DNA of 57,192 bases from Reclinomonas americana ATCC 50394 (lineage: Eukaryota > Jakobida > Jakobea > Jakobida). The notes beneath the pieces were generated by a model. That model ran no database searches, was not told the DNA's origin, and saw only the letters and a list, made by a program, of their open reading frames with translations. Both the position numbers and the translations under genes were made by a program. The DNA is taken from assembly GCA_048213135.1 (NCBI GenBank), contig PS015262.1, positions 22,300 through 79,491 on the forward strand. The letters are read 5' to 3'. The number at the start of each line of letters is the position of its first letter. Position 1 is the stretch's first letter. This document shows, in pieces, positions 32,773-44,700 of this stretch.

Positions 32773-35700
32773 TCATCTCGGATTCCAGCCCAACGGCCGC
32801 GGCGTAACCAAACTCGACTGCGGCGTGGCCGCAACGACTGGCGGACCACCACGCCCGTTGACTGGCTGCGCGCGATTCGCCGCAGCCGCTGCGGACTGCT
32901 GCGCATCGGTCGCACCACCCGTGTCCACCATGACTGAGAATGCCGGCTGCTCCGACTTTGCCTGCTGCTTCTGCTGCACGAGGGGCTGCGGCTCCATGTC
33001 ACGCGTCGGCAGAGTGCCGGTATCTGGCAACTCATCGACGCCGACCTTGAACTGCGGCAAGACATACGACGCAGACTGCGGAGCCACCGCACCACGCAGA
33101 CGCATCGACTCGGCAGGCGTGAACGACCGACCGGCCTGCATCGACTCGATGGAGAGCGGCATATGCGAACCGCCGACGCCGCCATACGCCGGGTAGGCAT
33201 ACGGCGACACGGCAGCCGGCGGCATTGGGCGAACCTGCTGTTGCTGCTGCTGCTGCTGTTGCTGCGGCTGATATGCGGGTCGGCCCATGTGCACTGTGTT
33301 GGCGCGGTTGTGTCAGCAACATCAAACACAAGACTAGGGATTTTTTTGCTCACAACAGACGCAACTCGGCTGGGTGGCTGGTGCCTGTCGGGGCAACTGC
33401 TGCGGCTGCACGGCAGGCGGTGATCCGGCGTCGGAGGAGGACCACGAATCCGGGCTGGCCATGGTGGACGGACCAATGGCACTCGGCTGCATGCCACTCG
33501 AAGCCAGCGGCAGCGGCGGCACCACTGGTCGAGTCTTCTGCTGCGAGCCACCACCTGTGCGACGAGCTAGCGCCGCCACACGCTCAAACAGCTGGCCCAT
33601 CGCTTGTTCGATCTTGCCAGACTCGGTGTCTACCCACTTCTTCAGCTGCGTGGTCGATGCCGAAATGTCGCGGCTGACATTGGCAATGGCCTCGCTCTCC
33701 CCAATGGCACTCGCACCGGAACCACCAAACTGATGCTGTCGGCGCAACTCCTCGTACTTGGTGCGCATGGTCTTGAGCTCCATCTGGCTCTTCACAAGCC
33801 TCTCCTTGAGCTCCGATACAGAGCCGCTCGTCAGGCTCGCCAACGAGCGGTCGTCGGCGGCACTCGATACCGAGGACGATGACGACGAGGACGACGACGA
33901 CGATGACATGGCCGCGGCACCGGCCGGCGGATTTGTGTAAATTGTCGTCGAGCCAGTAGTCGTACGAGGTGGCGGCATGGGCAGGTCGGGCAAGCCGAGG
34001 CGGCTGCGCAACTGACGAATTTCCACTCGCAGCTGCATCATCTCCTCCTCGGCAGCCAGACGGCGATCGCGCTCCTCATGCACTTGCATCTCGGTGACGG
34101 TCATGGTGCCGCGCAGGAGGCCAGAGCCCAGCTCTGAATTGGCCTCGCGACGCCGTGCCTCGTGCAGCGTTCGCTTAAAGTCATCGAGGGTGTCGGTGAG
34201 GCGGCGAATCTCCGCATCGTCTTCCACCTTCATGCGGCGCATCTCCTCCACCAACTGCTTGCTGGTAATGTGCTGCTGCCGGGCATCGTCACGCTCCGAC
34301 GTCAAGCGCGTCGTGCGCTGCTCCATCATCTCAAGCTGCGCAGCCTTGCGCTGCAACTCGTCCTTGGCGTTCTCCACCACCACTCGCAACTCGGCCACCG
34401 AGGCGCGTGCGATTGCCAGCTCGTTCTCGCGCTCAGTATCCAGCATACCGCCCTGGTCGCGCTCCCGATCGGCATACTCCTTGGTCATGCGCACCAGCGT
34501 CTCCCGAGCGTCGTCCAGCTTGTCGCTGAGCTCGGCATTCTCCCGGCACTGCTGCACGAGGCTCTCCTCTTTGCGTTGCACTTGATCCTCGGCCTGCTGC
34601 CACAACAGACGCAAGCNNNNNNNNNNNNNNNNNNNNNNNNNNNNNNNNNNNNNNNNNNNNNNNNNNNNNNNNNNNNNNNNNNNNNNNNNNNNNNNNNNNN
34701 NNNNNNNNNNNNNNNNNNNNNNNNNNNNNNNNNNNNNNNNNNNNNNNNNNNNNNNNNNNNNNNNNNNNNNNNNNNNNNNNNNNNNNNNNNNNNNNNNNNN
34801 NNNNNNNNNNNNNNNNNNNNNNNNNNNNNNNNNNNNNNNNNNNNNNNNNNNNNNNNNNNNNNNNNNNNNNNNNNNNNNNNNNNNNNNNNNNNNNNNNNNN
34901 NNNNNNNNNNNNNNNNNNNNNNNNNNNNNNNNNNNNNNNNNNNNNNNNNNNNNNNNNNNNNNNNNNNNNNNNNNNNNNNNNNNNNNNNNNNNNNNNNNNN
35001 NNNNNNNNNNNNNNNNNNNNNNNNNNNNNNNNNNNNNNNNNNNNNNNNNNNNNNNNNNNNNNNNNNNNNNNNNNNNNNNNNNNNNNNNNNNNNNNNNNNN
35101 NNNNNNNNNNNNNNNNNNNNNNNNNNNNNNNNNNNNNNNNNNNNNNNNNNNNNNNNNNNNNNNNGCTTGACCTCGTCATTGGCCTCCTGCAGTGCGCGCT
35201 GAACCTCTGACACGGCAACCTCGCGGTGTGAGGCGTCCAGATCCCGCTGCTGACACGCTTCCTCGGCCTTGGCTCGCGCGAGGGCCTCCTCACGCAAGCG
35301 GGACACCACTCGCTGCATCTCGTCTCGATCCGCCGCAATCTGATCGCCGGCCTGCTTCAAGTCGTCGCGCGCGGTCGCCAGTGCCGTCTCCGACTGCTGC
35401 AGGTTGGCCGACGTGTGTGCCATGTCATTGCGCATCCTCAACGCTTCCACCGTCATCTCCGACACGCTGGCCTTCTCGCTGGCCAGCGCCTCCTCCAACT
35501 GCCGCACACGCTCCGCCAGCGGAGTTCCATCGTGTGCGTTGAGTTGTTGCCGCAGCTGCGCAGCCTCTGCAGTCGCTTCCGCGGCCTCCTGCGTAACCTT
35601 GGCCAACTGCGACTGCTGCTCACTCAGGCGATTAGCAGCAGCGGCGGCCTCCTCCTCGCGCTGACGAAGTGACTCGGTGGCCGTCGACAATCTATCGGAA

Positions 35701-38700
35701 TGAAGAAGGGGGGGGGGAGTGAGTTCCGATTATTGACAGGGGTTTTGACTGCATGCCAACGCAACTGCTGGGTGGCATCGCTGAGCTTTTGCGTAGCATC
35801 GTTCAGCTTTTGCGTGACGGCGGTCAGTTCGTCGCGCACCGAAGAAAGCTCGCCCTCGGCGGCCTCCAATGCTGAGCGCTGGAGCGACATTTCCGTTGAA
35901 GCCCTACACCNNNNNNNNNNNNNNNNNNNNNNNNNNNNNNNNNNNNNNNNNNNNNNNNNNNNNNNNNNNNNNNNNNNNNNNNNNNNNNNNNNNNNNNNNN
36001 NNNNNNNNNNNNNNNNNNNNNNNNNNNNNNNNNNNNNNNNNNNNNNNNNNNNNNNNNNNNNNNNNNGACAAAATTGTGTGAGAAGGAATGGAAAATACAC
36101 AAGTGGCCACGAGTGACAGACAATACCTTGCCGCAGCAGTGCTCATCTCGGCATTGGCCTTGCGCAGCTCCTCCAGCTCGCTCTCGAGCGTCGTCACTTG
36201 GGACAACAGGCTGTCGCAAAGCACATCAGCAAACACAATCGCACTTGCGGCACCCTCTCACAACACACGGCACTCACGCTTTCTCGGCATCGCCCGACGA
36301 GGCAGTCAACTCACGCAGGCTATCGCGCTCCTGCGTCATGGTTGCCAGCGACGCTACCGTTGCGTCGTGTGTAGCTTGCAACGCAGCGAGCCGCTCCTGA
36401 CCGTCCTTCTCACGAGCTCCACTCTCCTCCAGCTGCTGCAACAGCTGAGTGCACTCGGCCGTGCGGTACTCCAAGTCACCCTCCACTGTTGACTTGTCGA
36501 GCTGTGCAGCAACGAGCTGTTCTGCTGCCGTCGCCAGCTCGGCAGCGAGCTGCTGGCCGTGCTCCTCGCTCGTCGCCAACTGCTGCTTCAAGGCGGCAAT
36601 CTGTTCGCCCAACTGGTGGCCCTCCTGGCCACTAGCCGCAAGCTGCTCGCGAGCCGTCGCCAGCTCGCCGGTAAGCTGCTTGCCGTGCTCCTCGCTCGTC
36701 GCCAGCTGCTGCTTCAAGGCGGCAATCTGTTCGCCCAACTGGTGGCCCTCCTGGCCACTAGCCGCAAGCTGCTCACGAGCCGTCGCCAGCTCAGTGGTAA
36801 GCTGCTGGCCGTGCTCCTCGCTCGCCGCCAACTGCTGCTTCAACGTGGCAATCTGTTCGCCCAACTGGTGGCCCTCCTGGCCGCTGGCCGCGAGCTGCTC
36901 ACGAGCCGTCGTCAGCTCGGCTGCGAGTTGCTCGCCGTGCTCCTCGCTCGTCGCCAACTGCTGCTTCAATGTGGCAATCTGCTCGCCCAGTTGGTGACCC
37001 TCCTGGCCGCTGGCAGCAAGCTGCTCACGAGCCGTCGCCAGCTCGGCAGTGAGTTGCTGACCGTGCTCCTCGTTCGTTGCCAACTGCTGCTTCAAGGTGG
37101 CAATCTGTTCACCCAACTGGTGGCCCTCCTGGCCGCTGGCCGCAAGCTGCTCGCGAGCTGTCGCCAGCTCGGCAGTGAGCTGCTTGCCCTCCTCTTCGCT
37201 CGTCGCCAGCTGCTGCTTCAACGTGGCAATTTGTTCGCCCAGCTGGTGGCCCTCCTGACCACTAGCCGCAAGCTGCTCACGAGCCGTCGCCAACTCGGCA
37301 GTGAGTTGCTTGCCCTCCTCCTCGCTCGTCGCCAGCTGCTGCTTCAACGTGGCAATCTGCTCGCCCAATTGATGGCCCTCCTGGCCGCTGGCCGCGAGCT
37401 GCTCGCGAGCCGTCACCAGCTCGGCTGCGAGTTGCTTGCCCTCCTCCTCGCTCGTCGCCAGCTGCTGCTTCAACGTGGCAATCTGCTCGCCCAGCTGGTG
37501 ACCCTCCTGGCCGCTGGCAGCAAGCTGCTCGCGAGCCGTCGTCAGCTCAGCAGTGAGCTGCTGATCGTGCTCCTCGCTCGTCGCCAGCTGCTGCTTCAGT
37601 GCGGCAATCTGCTCGCCCAGCTTGTGGCCCTCCTGGCCGCTGGCCGCAAGCTTATCGCGAGCCGTCGCCAACTCGGCAGCAAGCTGCTGACCGTGCTCCT
37701 CGCTCGTCGCCAATTGGTCCCTGACATCTGCAAGGTCGCTCTCCAGCACATTGTTGCTCTCCTCACGAGCCGCCAATTGTTGCGAGAGCGCAGCAATCTG
37801 CGCGGCCTGCTGACTGCGCTCCTCCTCGTTGACGGTCAGCTGGGTTGCAAGTTGTTCGCACTGCTGCTTGCTGGCGGCCAGTCCCTCTGCCGAAGTGGCG
37901 AGCTCAGCACGGAGGTCCTCTTCTTGCTTCCGGCTGGCAGCCAACTGAGTACGCATCGACTCCAGGTCGCCTCGCGCGGCGTCGAGATCGTCAGTCAGTT
38001 GCGTGACGCGTTCGCCTGATGCCTGCAGCGCACGCGACGACTCCTCGCACTTGGAGTTCCATTCGTGGACCGACTTGTCGAGCGAAGCCGCCCGCTGCTC
38101 CGATCTACGCACCCCCACAATTCGCATGAGCGCGGTGTAACAACACGGAAAGAAACAGAAATCGATAACGCAACGATTCAAGATCGGATCGAGCCGCAGC
38201 CAGTTGCTTCTCCAGATCGTCGACGCGCTGCGATTGCACAGAGAATTGTGATTGCAGCTGCGCGTGCGACACCTGCAATGTGGCGAGCTCCGAGCCGCGG
38301 TTTTCGGCATCGGAAGCCGAGCTGAAAAACACACAACAGTCAGACAAATGCAATCACCATGCGGCTACTGGACATGCACACGAACCTTTGCAACAAATCG
38401 CGGAGCGACTTGAGTTCCGTTTCTTGTGCCGTCACCGTCGCCGTGGCCTCTGCAAGCTCATTGGTGGTCGTGTCAAGCTGGCGACGCAGCTGACCAGCTT
38501 TCTCTTCGAGATCAGCAATGGTGTTGCTGAGTTCGTTCTCCTGACGAGTGAGCTGCTGCTGGAGCGCCATGATCGAGTCGTCACGTGTCTGGATGCCGGC
38601 GTGCGCCTCGGCGAGTTCCGCAGACACACTGAACACGATTTGAATGTGAACGAAACTATCAATCAAGGCACACGAGGCATGTCACGCTACCGTCCAAGCT

Positions 38701-41700
38701 CCTCGGTCTGCGTCGCCAATCGGGCATTGACAGCGTCCAACTCTCCGCGAATCTCGTCACGCTCGGCCACCGTCCTGTGCGTGAGTCGCGCCAAGTTAGC
38801 GTCGGAAAAAGTCGGAAACAACTGCAAAGCAATAAACACACTTCTCCAGCGAAGCCTCAGTGCGGTGAACCAGCTCCTTTTCGCTGGTCAATTCGCTGGT
38901 CAGCGTCACAGTGCGATCCTGCAAATTGTCGACATCGCGGCATGCGGCATCCAGCTCCGCCGACAGGCCAGAGAGTCGGTTGGTGAGTTGCGTATTCTCC
39001 TCAGCCGACTTGACCACTTGTGCGCGCAACGTCTCGCACTCGGCGGTCGAGCTGTGGGACCTCTTGAGTACAAACATAGGAGGAAACGCTGGNNNNNNNN
39101 NNNNNNNNNNNNNNNNNNNNNNNNNNNNNNNNNNNNNNNNNNNNNNNNNNNNNNNNNNNNNNNNNNNNNNNNNNNNNNNNNNNNNNNNNNNNNNNNNNNN
39201 NNNNNNNNNNNNNNNNNNNNNNNNNNNNNNNNNNNNNNNNNNNNNNNNNNNNNNNNNNNNNNNNNNNNNNNNNNNNNNNNNNNNNNNNNNNNNNNNNNNN
39301 NNNNNNNNNNNNNNNNNNNNNNNNNNNNNNNNNNNNNNNNNNNNNNNNNNNNNNNNNNNNNNNNNNNNNNNNNNNNNNNNNNNNNNNNNNNNNNNNNNNN
39401 NNNNNNNNNNNNNNNNNNNNNNNNNNNNNNNNNNNNNNNNNNNNNNNNNNNNNNNNNNNNNNNNNNNNNNNNNNNNNNNNACAAACAAACGCACTTGTTG
39501 AGCGCCTCTGTCAGCTCGACGACTTGCGCATTCTGGTTCTGCATCTCCTTGTAGTTCGACTCAATGGTGGCACGCAGAGCGCTCATCTCCTGCTGATGGC
39601 GCGCGAATTCGGCTGTGGTGCTCGCGAAGTCGCCAGAGAGCGCTTCCAACTGTTGCAGTTGCGACGCTGACTTGCTTTCGGCCTCCTCCAAGTTGTGCTG
39701 CAGTCTGCATGTCCGCGTACACGTGAGCAGGGACGCCAACGCGAATCACATGGAATGGATAAACGACGCAACTCTGCCACTTCCTTCTCCAACGCATCGC
39801 ACTTGGACTCGTGCTGCGACAACATCATGGTGATTCTGGCGTGCATACAGTGTAAGTGACGTACGCAGAACCAAAACACAAGGCGTGCACGCTACACAAC
39901 TGCGACTGCAACGTGGCAGCCTCCTTGGTGGCCGCGTCGCGCTGCTCCGTCACCTCAGCCTTCTGTGCCAGCTCGCGCTCCAAGTGGGCGCGCACCTCTG
40001 CCAAATTGGCTTCGAGACTCGACCGGTGCGAATCACTGCGTTCGGCCGTCGCCTGCAGCGACGTATGGGCACTCTGCAGCGTCTTGTGCTCCTCATTCAG
40101 CGACGCGTGCTGCTGTTGCAGAGACGCGTGCTTGACAGAGAGCGCCTGGAACTGCTGTTGGGACTCTTNNNNNNNNNNNNNNNNNNNNNNNNNNNNNNNN
40201 NNNNNNNNNNNNNNNNNNNNNNNNNNNNNNNNNNNNNNNNNNNNNNNNNNNNNNNNNNNNNNNNNNNNNNNNNNNNNNNNNNNNNNNNNNNNNNNNNNNN
40301 NNNNNNNNNNNNNNNNNNNNNNNNNNNNNNNNNNNNNNNNNNNNNNNNNNNNNNNNNNNNNNNNNNNNNNNNNNNNNNNNNNNNNNNNNNNNNNNNNNNN
40401 NNNNNNNNNNNNNNNNNNNNNNNNNNNNNNNNNNNNNNNNNNNNNNNNNNNNNNNNNNNNNNNNNNNNNNNNNNNNNNNNNNNNNNNNNNNNNNNNNNNN
40501 NNNNNNNNNNNNNNNNNNNNNNNNNNNNNNNNNNNNNNNNNNNNNNNNNNNNNNNNNNNNNNNNNNNNNNNNNNNNNNNNNNNNNNNNNNNNNNNNNNNN
40601 NNNNNNNNNNNNNNNNNNNNNNNNNNNNNNNNNNNNNNNNNNNNNNNNNNNNNNNNNNNNNNNNNNNNNNNNNNNNNNNNNNNNNNNNNNNNNNNNNNNN
40701 NNNNNNNNNNNNNNNNNNNNNNNNNNNNNNNNNNNNNNNNNNNNNNNNNNNNNNNNNNNNNNNNNNNNNNNNNNNNNNNNNNNNNNNNNNNNNNNNNNNN
40801 NNNNNNNNNNNNNNNNNNNNNNNNNNNNNNNNNNNNNNNNNNNNNNNNNNNNNNNNNNNNNNNNNNNNNNNNNNNNNNNNNNNNNNNNNNNNNNNNNNNN
40901 NNNNNNNNNNNNNNNNNNNNNNNNNNNNNNNNNNNNNNNNNNNNNNNNNNNNNNNNNNNNNNNNNNNNNNNNNNNAGTTGCGTCATTGGTCGCCGTCGTG
41001 CACTCCTCTCCGTCTGTCCACTCACCGTCGTCGTCCATCGCAGACTCAACAGCGAGCTGGGTACGACTCGTGCCGATATCATGTCACTGAGTTCGAATGT
41101 GCAGCAGTTTCGTATGACTCCCCAAGTTCTACGAAAGCACAAATCGTCTCGTGTTCCTCACACCCGCGTGATGCGAACAGGTTGAAGAGCGAGATTGGCT
41201 CGCTTCAGTCCACTGTTCAGCAGCTGGAAGGAGACAAGGCTCGCGCGGAGAAGACGCTGAGTGAGACCGAGCAGCAGGTCAGCACGCTCCACTTCCAGCA
41301 CCGGGCGGTGGAGTCGGCGAAATCGCGACTGGAGAAGTCGTTGGCGGACGCCGAGAAGGCTCAGCAGGCGCAAAGCGCTGAGCTGGCGGAGACGAAACAG
41401 GCGCTCGATTCGCTACGGGCGCAATATGCGGCGCTGCAGGGTTCACTCGGTGACACGTCGCAGTCTCTGGCCGCCACCGTGGAGCAGCTGCNNNNNNNNN
41501 NNNNNNNNNNNNNNNNNNNNNNNNNNNNNNNNNNNNNNNNNNNNNNNNNNNNNNNNNNNNNNNNNNNNNNNNNNNNNNNNNNNNNNNNNNNNNNNNNNNN
41601 NNNNNNNNNNNNNNNNNNNNNNNNNNNNNNNNNNNNNNNNNNNNNNNNNNNNNNNNNNNNNNNNNNNNNNNNNNNNNNNNNNNNNNNNNNNNNNNNNNNN

Positions 41701-44700
41701 NNNNNNNNNNNNNNNNNNNNNNNNNNNNNNNNNNNNNNNNNNNNNNNNNNNNNNNNNNNNNNNNNNNNNNNNNNNNNNNNNNNNNNNNNNNNNNNNNNNN
41801 NNNNNNNNNNNNNNNNNNNNNNNNNNNNNNNNNNNNNNNNNNNNNNNNNNNNNNNNNNNNNNNNNNNNNNNNNNNNNNNNNNNNNNNNNNNNNNNNNNNN
41901 NNNNNNNNNNNNNNNNNNNNNNNNNNNNNNNNNNNNNNNNNNNNNNNNNNNNNNNNNNNNNNNNNNNNNNNNNNNNNGATGGTTCACGGCGCGATCCTTC
42001 TCGAGCTGTTGCGTCAGCGCGGCAGATTCCTGGCGCGAGCTCGCCAAATCGGTCTCCACTGCAGCCTTACTCGCCTCGAGCGTTTGAATCGTGGCACGAG
42101 CTGCGGCGAGATCTTGACGCAATCTGGCGGAATGTTACATCAGTAACTGTCGAGCTCAGCCACGGATGACGGATGACATTGTAGACAACGCAACTGTTGT
42201 TCGGCAGCACGCACAGCACCCAGTTCTTGCTGTCCGGCACCCACGCTGCTCTCCAGCTCCACCTTTGCGGCACTGAGAGTCTGCACGGTGTTTTGCGTGG
42301 TGGACAGTTCGCTCTTGAGGCTGTGGAAGGGAAAGTGTGAGGAACCCTTCACCAAGATAGTCCAAGAAGCGAGGTGCTGACAGACCTGGCCACGACATCT
42401 CGCTCCGCGTGCAGTTGCTGCGACAAGGACGAGCACTCCTTTTGTGACGTTCCCAGTGCGCCTTCCAGCTCCACCTTCGCAGCACTCAGAGTCTGCACGG
42501 TGCTTTGCGCGGTGGACAGTTCGNNNNNNNNNNNNNNNNNNNNNNNNNNNNNNNNNNNNNNNNNNNNNNNNNNNNNNNNNNNNNNNNNNNNNNNNNNNNN
42601 NNNNNNNNNNNNNNNNNNNNNNNNNNNNNNNNNNNNNNNNNNNNNNNNNNNNNNNNNNNNNNNNNNNNNNNNNNNNNNNNNNNNNNNNNNNNNNNNNNNN
42701 NNNNNNNNNNNNNNNNNNNNNNNNNNNNNNNNNNNNNNNNNNNNNNNNNNNNNNNNNNNNNNNNNNNNNNNNNNNNNNNNNNNNNNNNNNNNNNNNNNNN
42801 NNNNNNNNNNNNNNNNNNNNNNNNNNNNNNNNNNNNNNNNNNNNNNNNNNNNNNNNNNNNNNNNNNNNNNNNNNNNNNNNNNNNNNNNNNNNNNNNNNNN
42901 NNNNNNNNNNNNNNNNNCTCTTGAGGCTTTTGAAGGGAAGTGTGAGGAACTTTCACCAAGAACAGTCAAGAAGCGAGGTGCTGACAGACCTGGCCACGAC
43001 ATCTCGCTCCGCGTGCAGTTGCTGCGACAAGGACGAGCACTCCTTCTGTGACGTTCCCAGCGCGCCTTCCAGCTCCACTTTCGCAGCACTCAGAGTCTGC
43101 ACGGTGGTTTGCGCGGTGGACAGTTCGCTCTTGAGGCTACGAGCATACGACAATGGTCAGCGTCACGCACGCACGCAGAGCTGCACAGACAACCAGCAGC
43201 ACACCTGACCACCGTCGCCTGATCTGCACTCAGCTGCTGCGCCAGTGTGGAACACTGCTGCTTGCTGTCAGTCAGTGCCGCATCCAGTGCAGCTCCTCGC
43301 TGCAACGCTTCGTCCTTGGCGACCGTAGTGGACGAGAGCATTTCTCGCGTCTCCTGCAACGTGGCTTGCAGCCTACGGTAGATGTTAGCCGTGGAGCAGA
43401 AATCAGTGCGCAACAATGTCAGTCATCCACGCACTGTTGTGATTGTGCGCTGCTCTGCCGCAGCTCCGCATCCAGCTTGCTGTGCGCCGCCTGTGCACTC
43501 TCCAACTGACCGTTCAGGCGCTCAACAGAAGCCTTTTCTTCACCCAGCAGCCGTCGAAGCCTGGTTGCAAGAACTGTAAGCACATTTGCGCCTCACGCAC
43601 AGGCAAATGGCGCGAGTACGCAACTCCTCCATCTCCTGTTCGCTCTTGGCGCGCAGGCTAGTCAAGGCGCCCTCCAGCTGCGATTTGGCCTCACTCAGAG
43701 CCTTGATTTGCGAGGCTTGCCTGTGACACAGATTCAGTCAGTGTTTGAGCAACAAACGGGTAGGATTTCAACCACAGTCACCCAACTCGGCGAGTTGAGT
43801 GTCCTGCAATTTGCCGCGCTGCTCCAGCTGCGTTGCATGTTCCTTGAGCTGCGCATTTTCGCTCGCTGACGCCTCGTTCTGCTGCATCGAGCTCACAAGC
43901 TTGGCCGAGGTTCTGCGCGTGTAGAATCATGGGTAAGACACAAAACACGGAGAGCAAATAAACATGGAGGCACTCAGCGCAACTGCTCAAAGCGTGAGCG
44001 CAACGCCGCGATTTCCTCGCCACGTGCGGCCACTTGCCCTTGCAAACTGCGCGCAGCACACGAGTTAAGCACCAACATCAATAACAAATATCAGCGTGAT
44101 CTTCTATAGATTTCCTCTTCCGCAACTCGTGGACCTTGTCGGTGCTCTCCTTCAGCTGAGCTCGCACCGCTGTCAGCTCGCCGCGCGTAGCCTGCAATTC
44201 ACCCTCCTGCAAGTGCTTGGCGCTGCTGGCGGCGTCCAGCTCGCTCTGCAGTCGCGTGCATTCGTGTCGGCTGGCTTCGATGCGCGTCTCGGCGGCGACC
44301 AGTGCCGCCTCCTTGGAGGTCAGCACCTCCGACCGCAAATCAAGTGTCATGGTGAGCTCCTCCACACGCGACTCGGCCGCCTCCAGGCCCTCGGCCAACT
44401 CCACGAGCTGCGAATCGCGCTCGGCCAGATTCGCCTGCGCAGCGGCGAGCTCGTCGGCACGTGCCTTGAGCGCCGCCGTTGCCTTGCTCAGCTCCTCCTC
44501 GGCCTTCTTCAGCTTGTCGCCGGCCGCTTTCGCCGCCTGCTGTGCGTCGGTCGCCCGCTGCTCGCTCTCCTTGGCACGATCCTCGGCAATGGAGGCCCGT
44601 GCCGACAGCTCGCCCACATGCGTCTGCAACGACGCGATCGTCTCCTTCTGGGACGACATGGCGGCCTCGCGCCGATGCAGCGTCTCCGCTACCACCTCTG

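Noticed and set aside
36521-37713. Possible CRISPR-like regular repeat array.
   Set aside because: The units are head-to-tail without spacers and encode in-frame coiled coil with codon-level variation.
36559-38019. A 486-codon open frame on the plus strand (Leu/Arg/Gln-rich repeats).
   Set aside because: It is the antisense shadow of the 126-bp coiled-coil array. The minus strand shows perfect heptads and splicing continuity, while the plus translation is a by-product of codons such as CTG/CAG being open in both directions.
41158-41373. Minus-strand frame in the inverted contig that would agree with the strand of the surrounding gene.
   Set aside because: It has no heptad pattern and no matching splice sites; the plus-strand reading is clearly the coding one.
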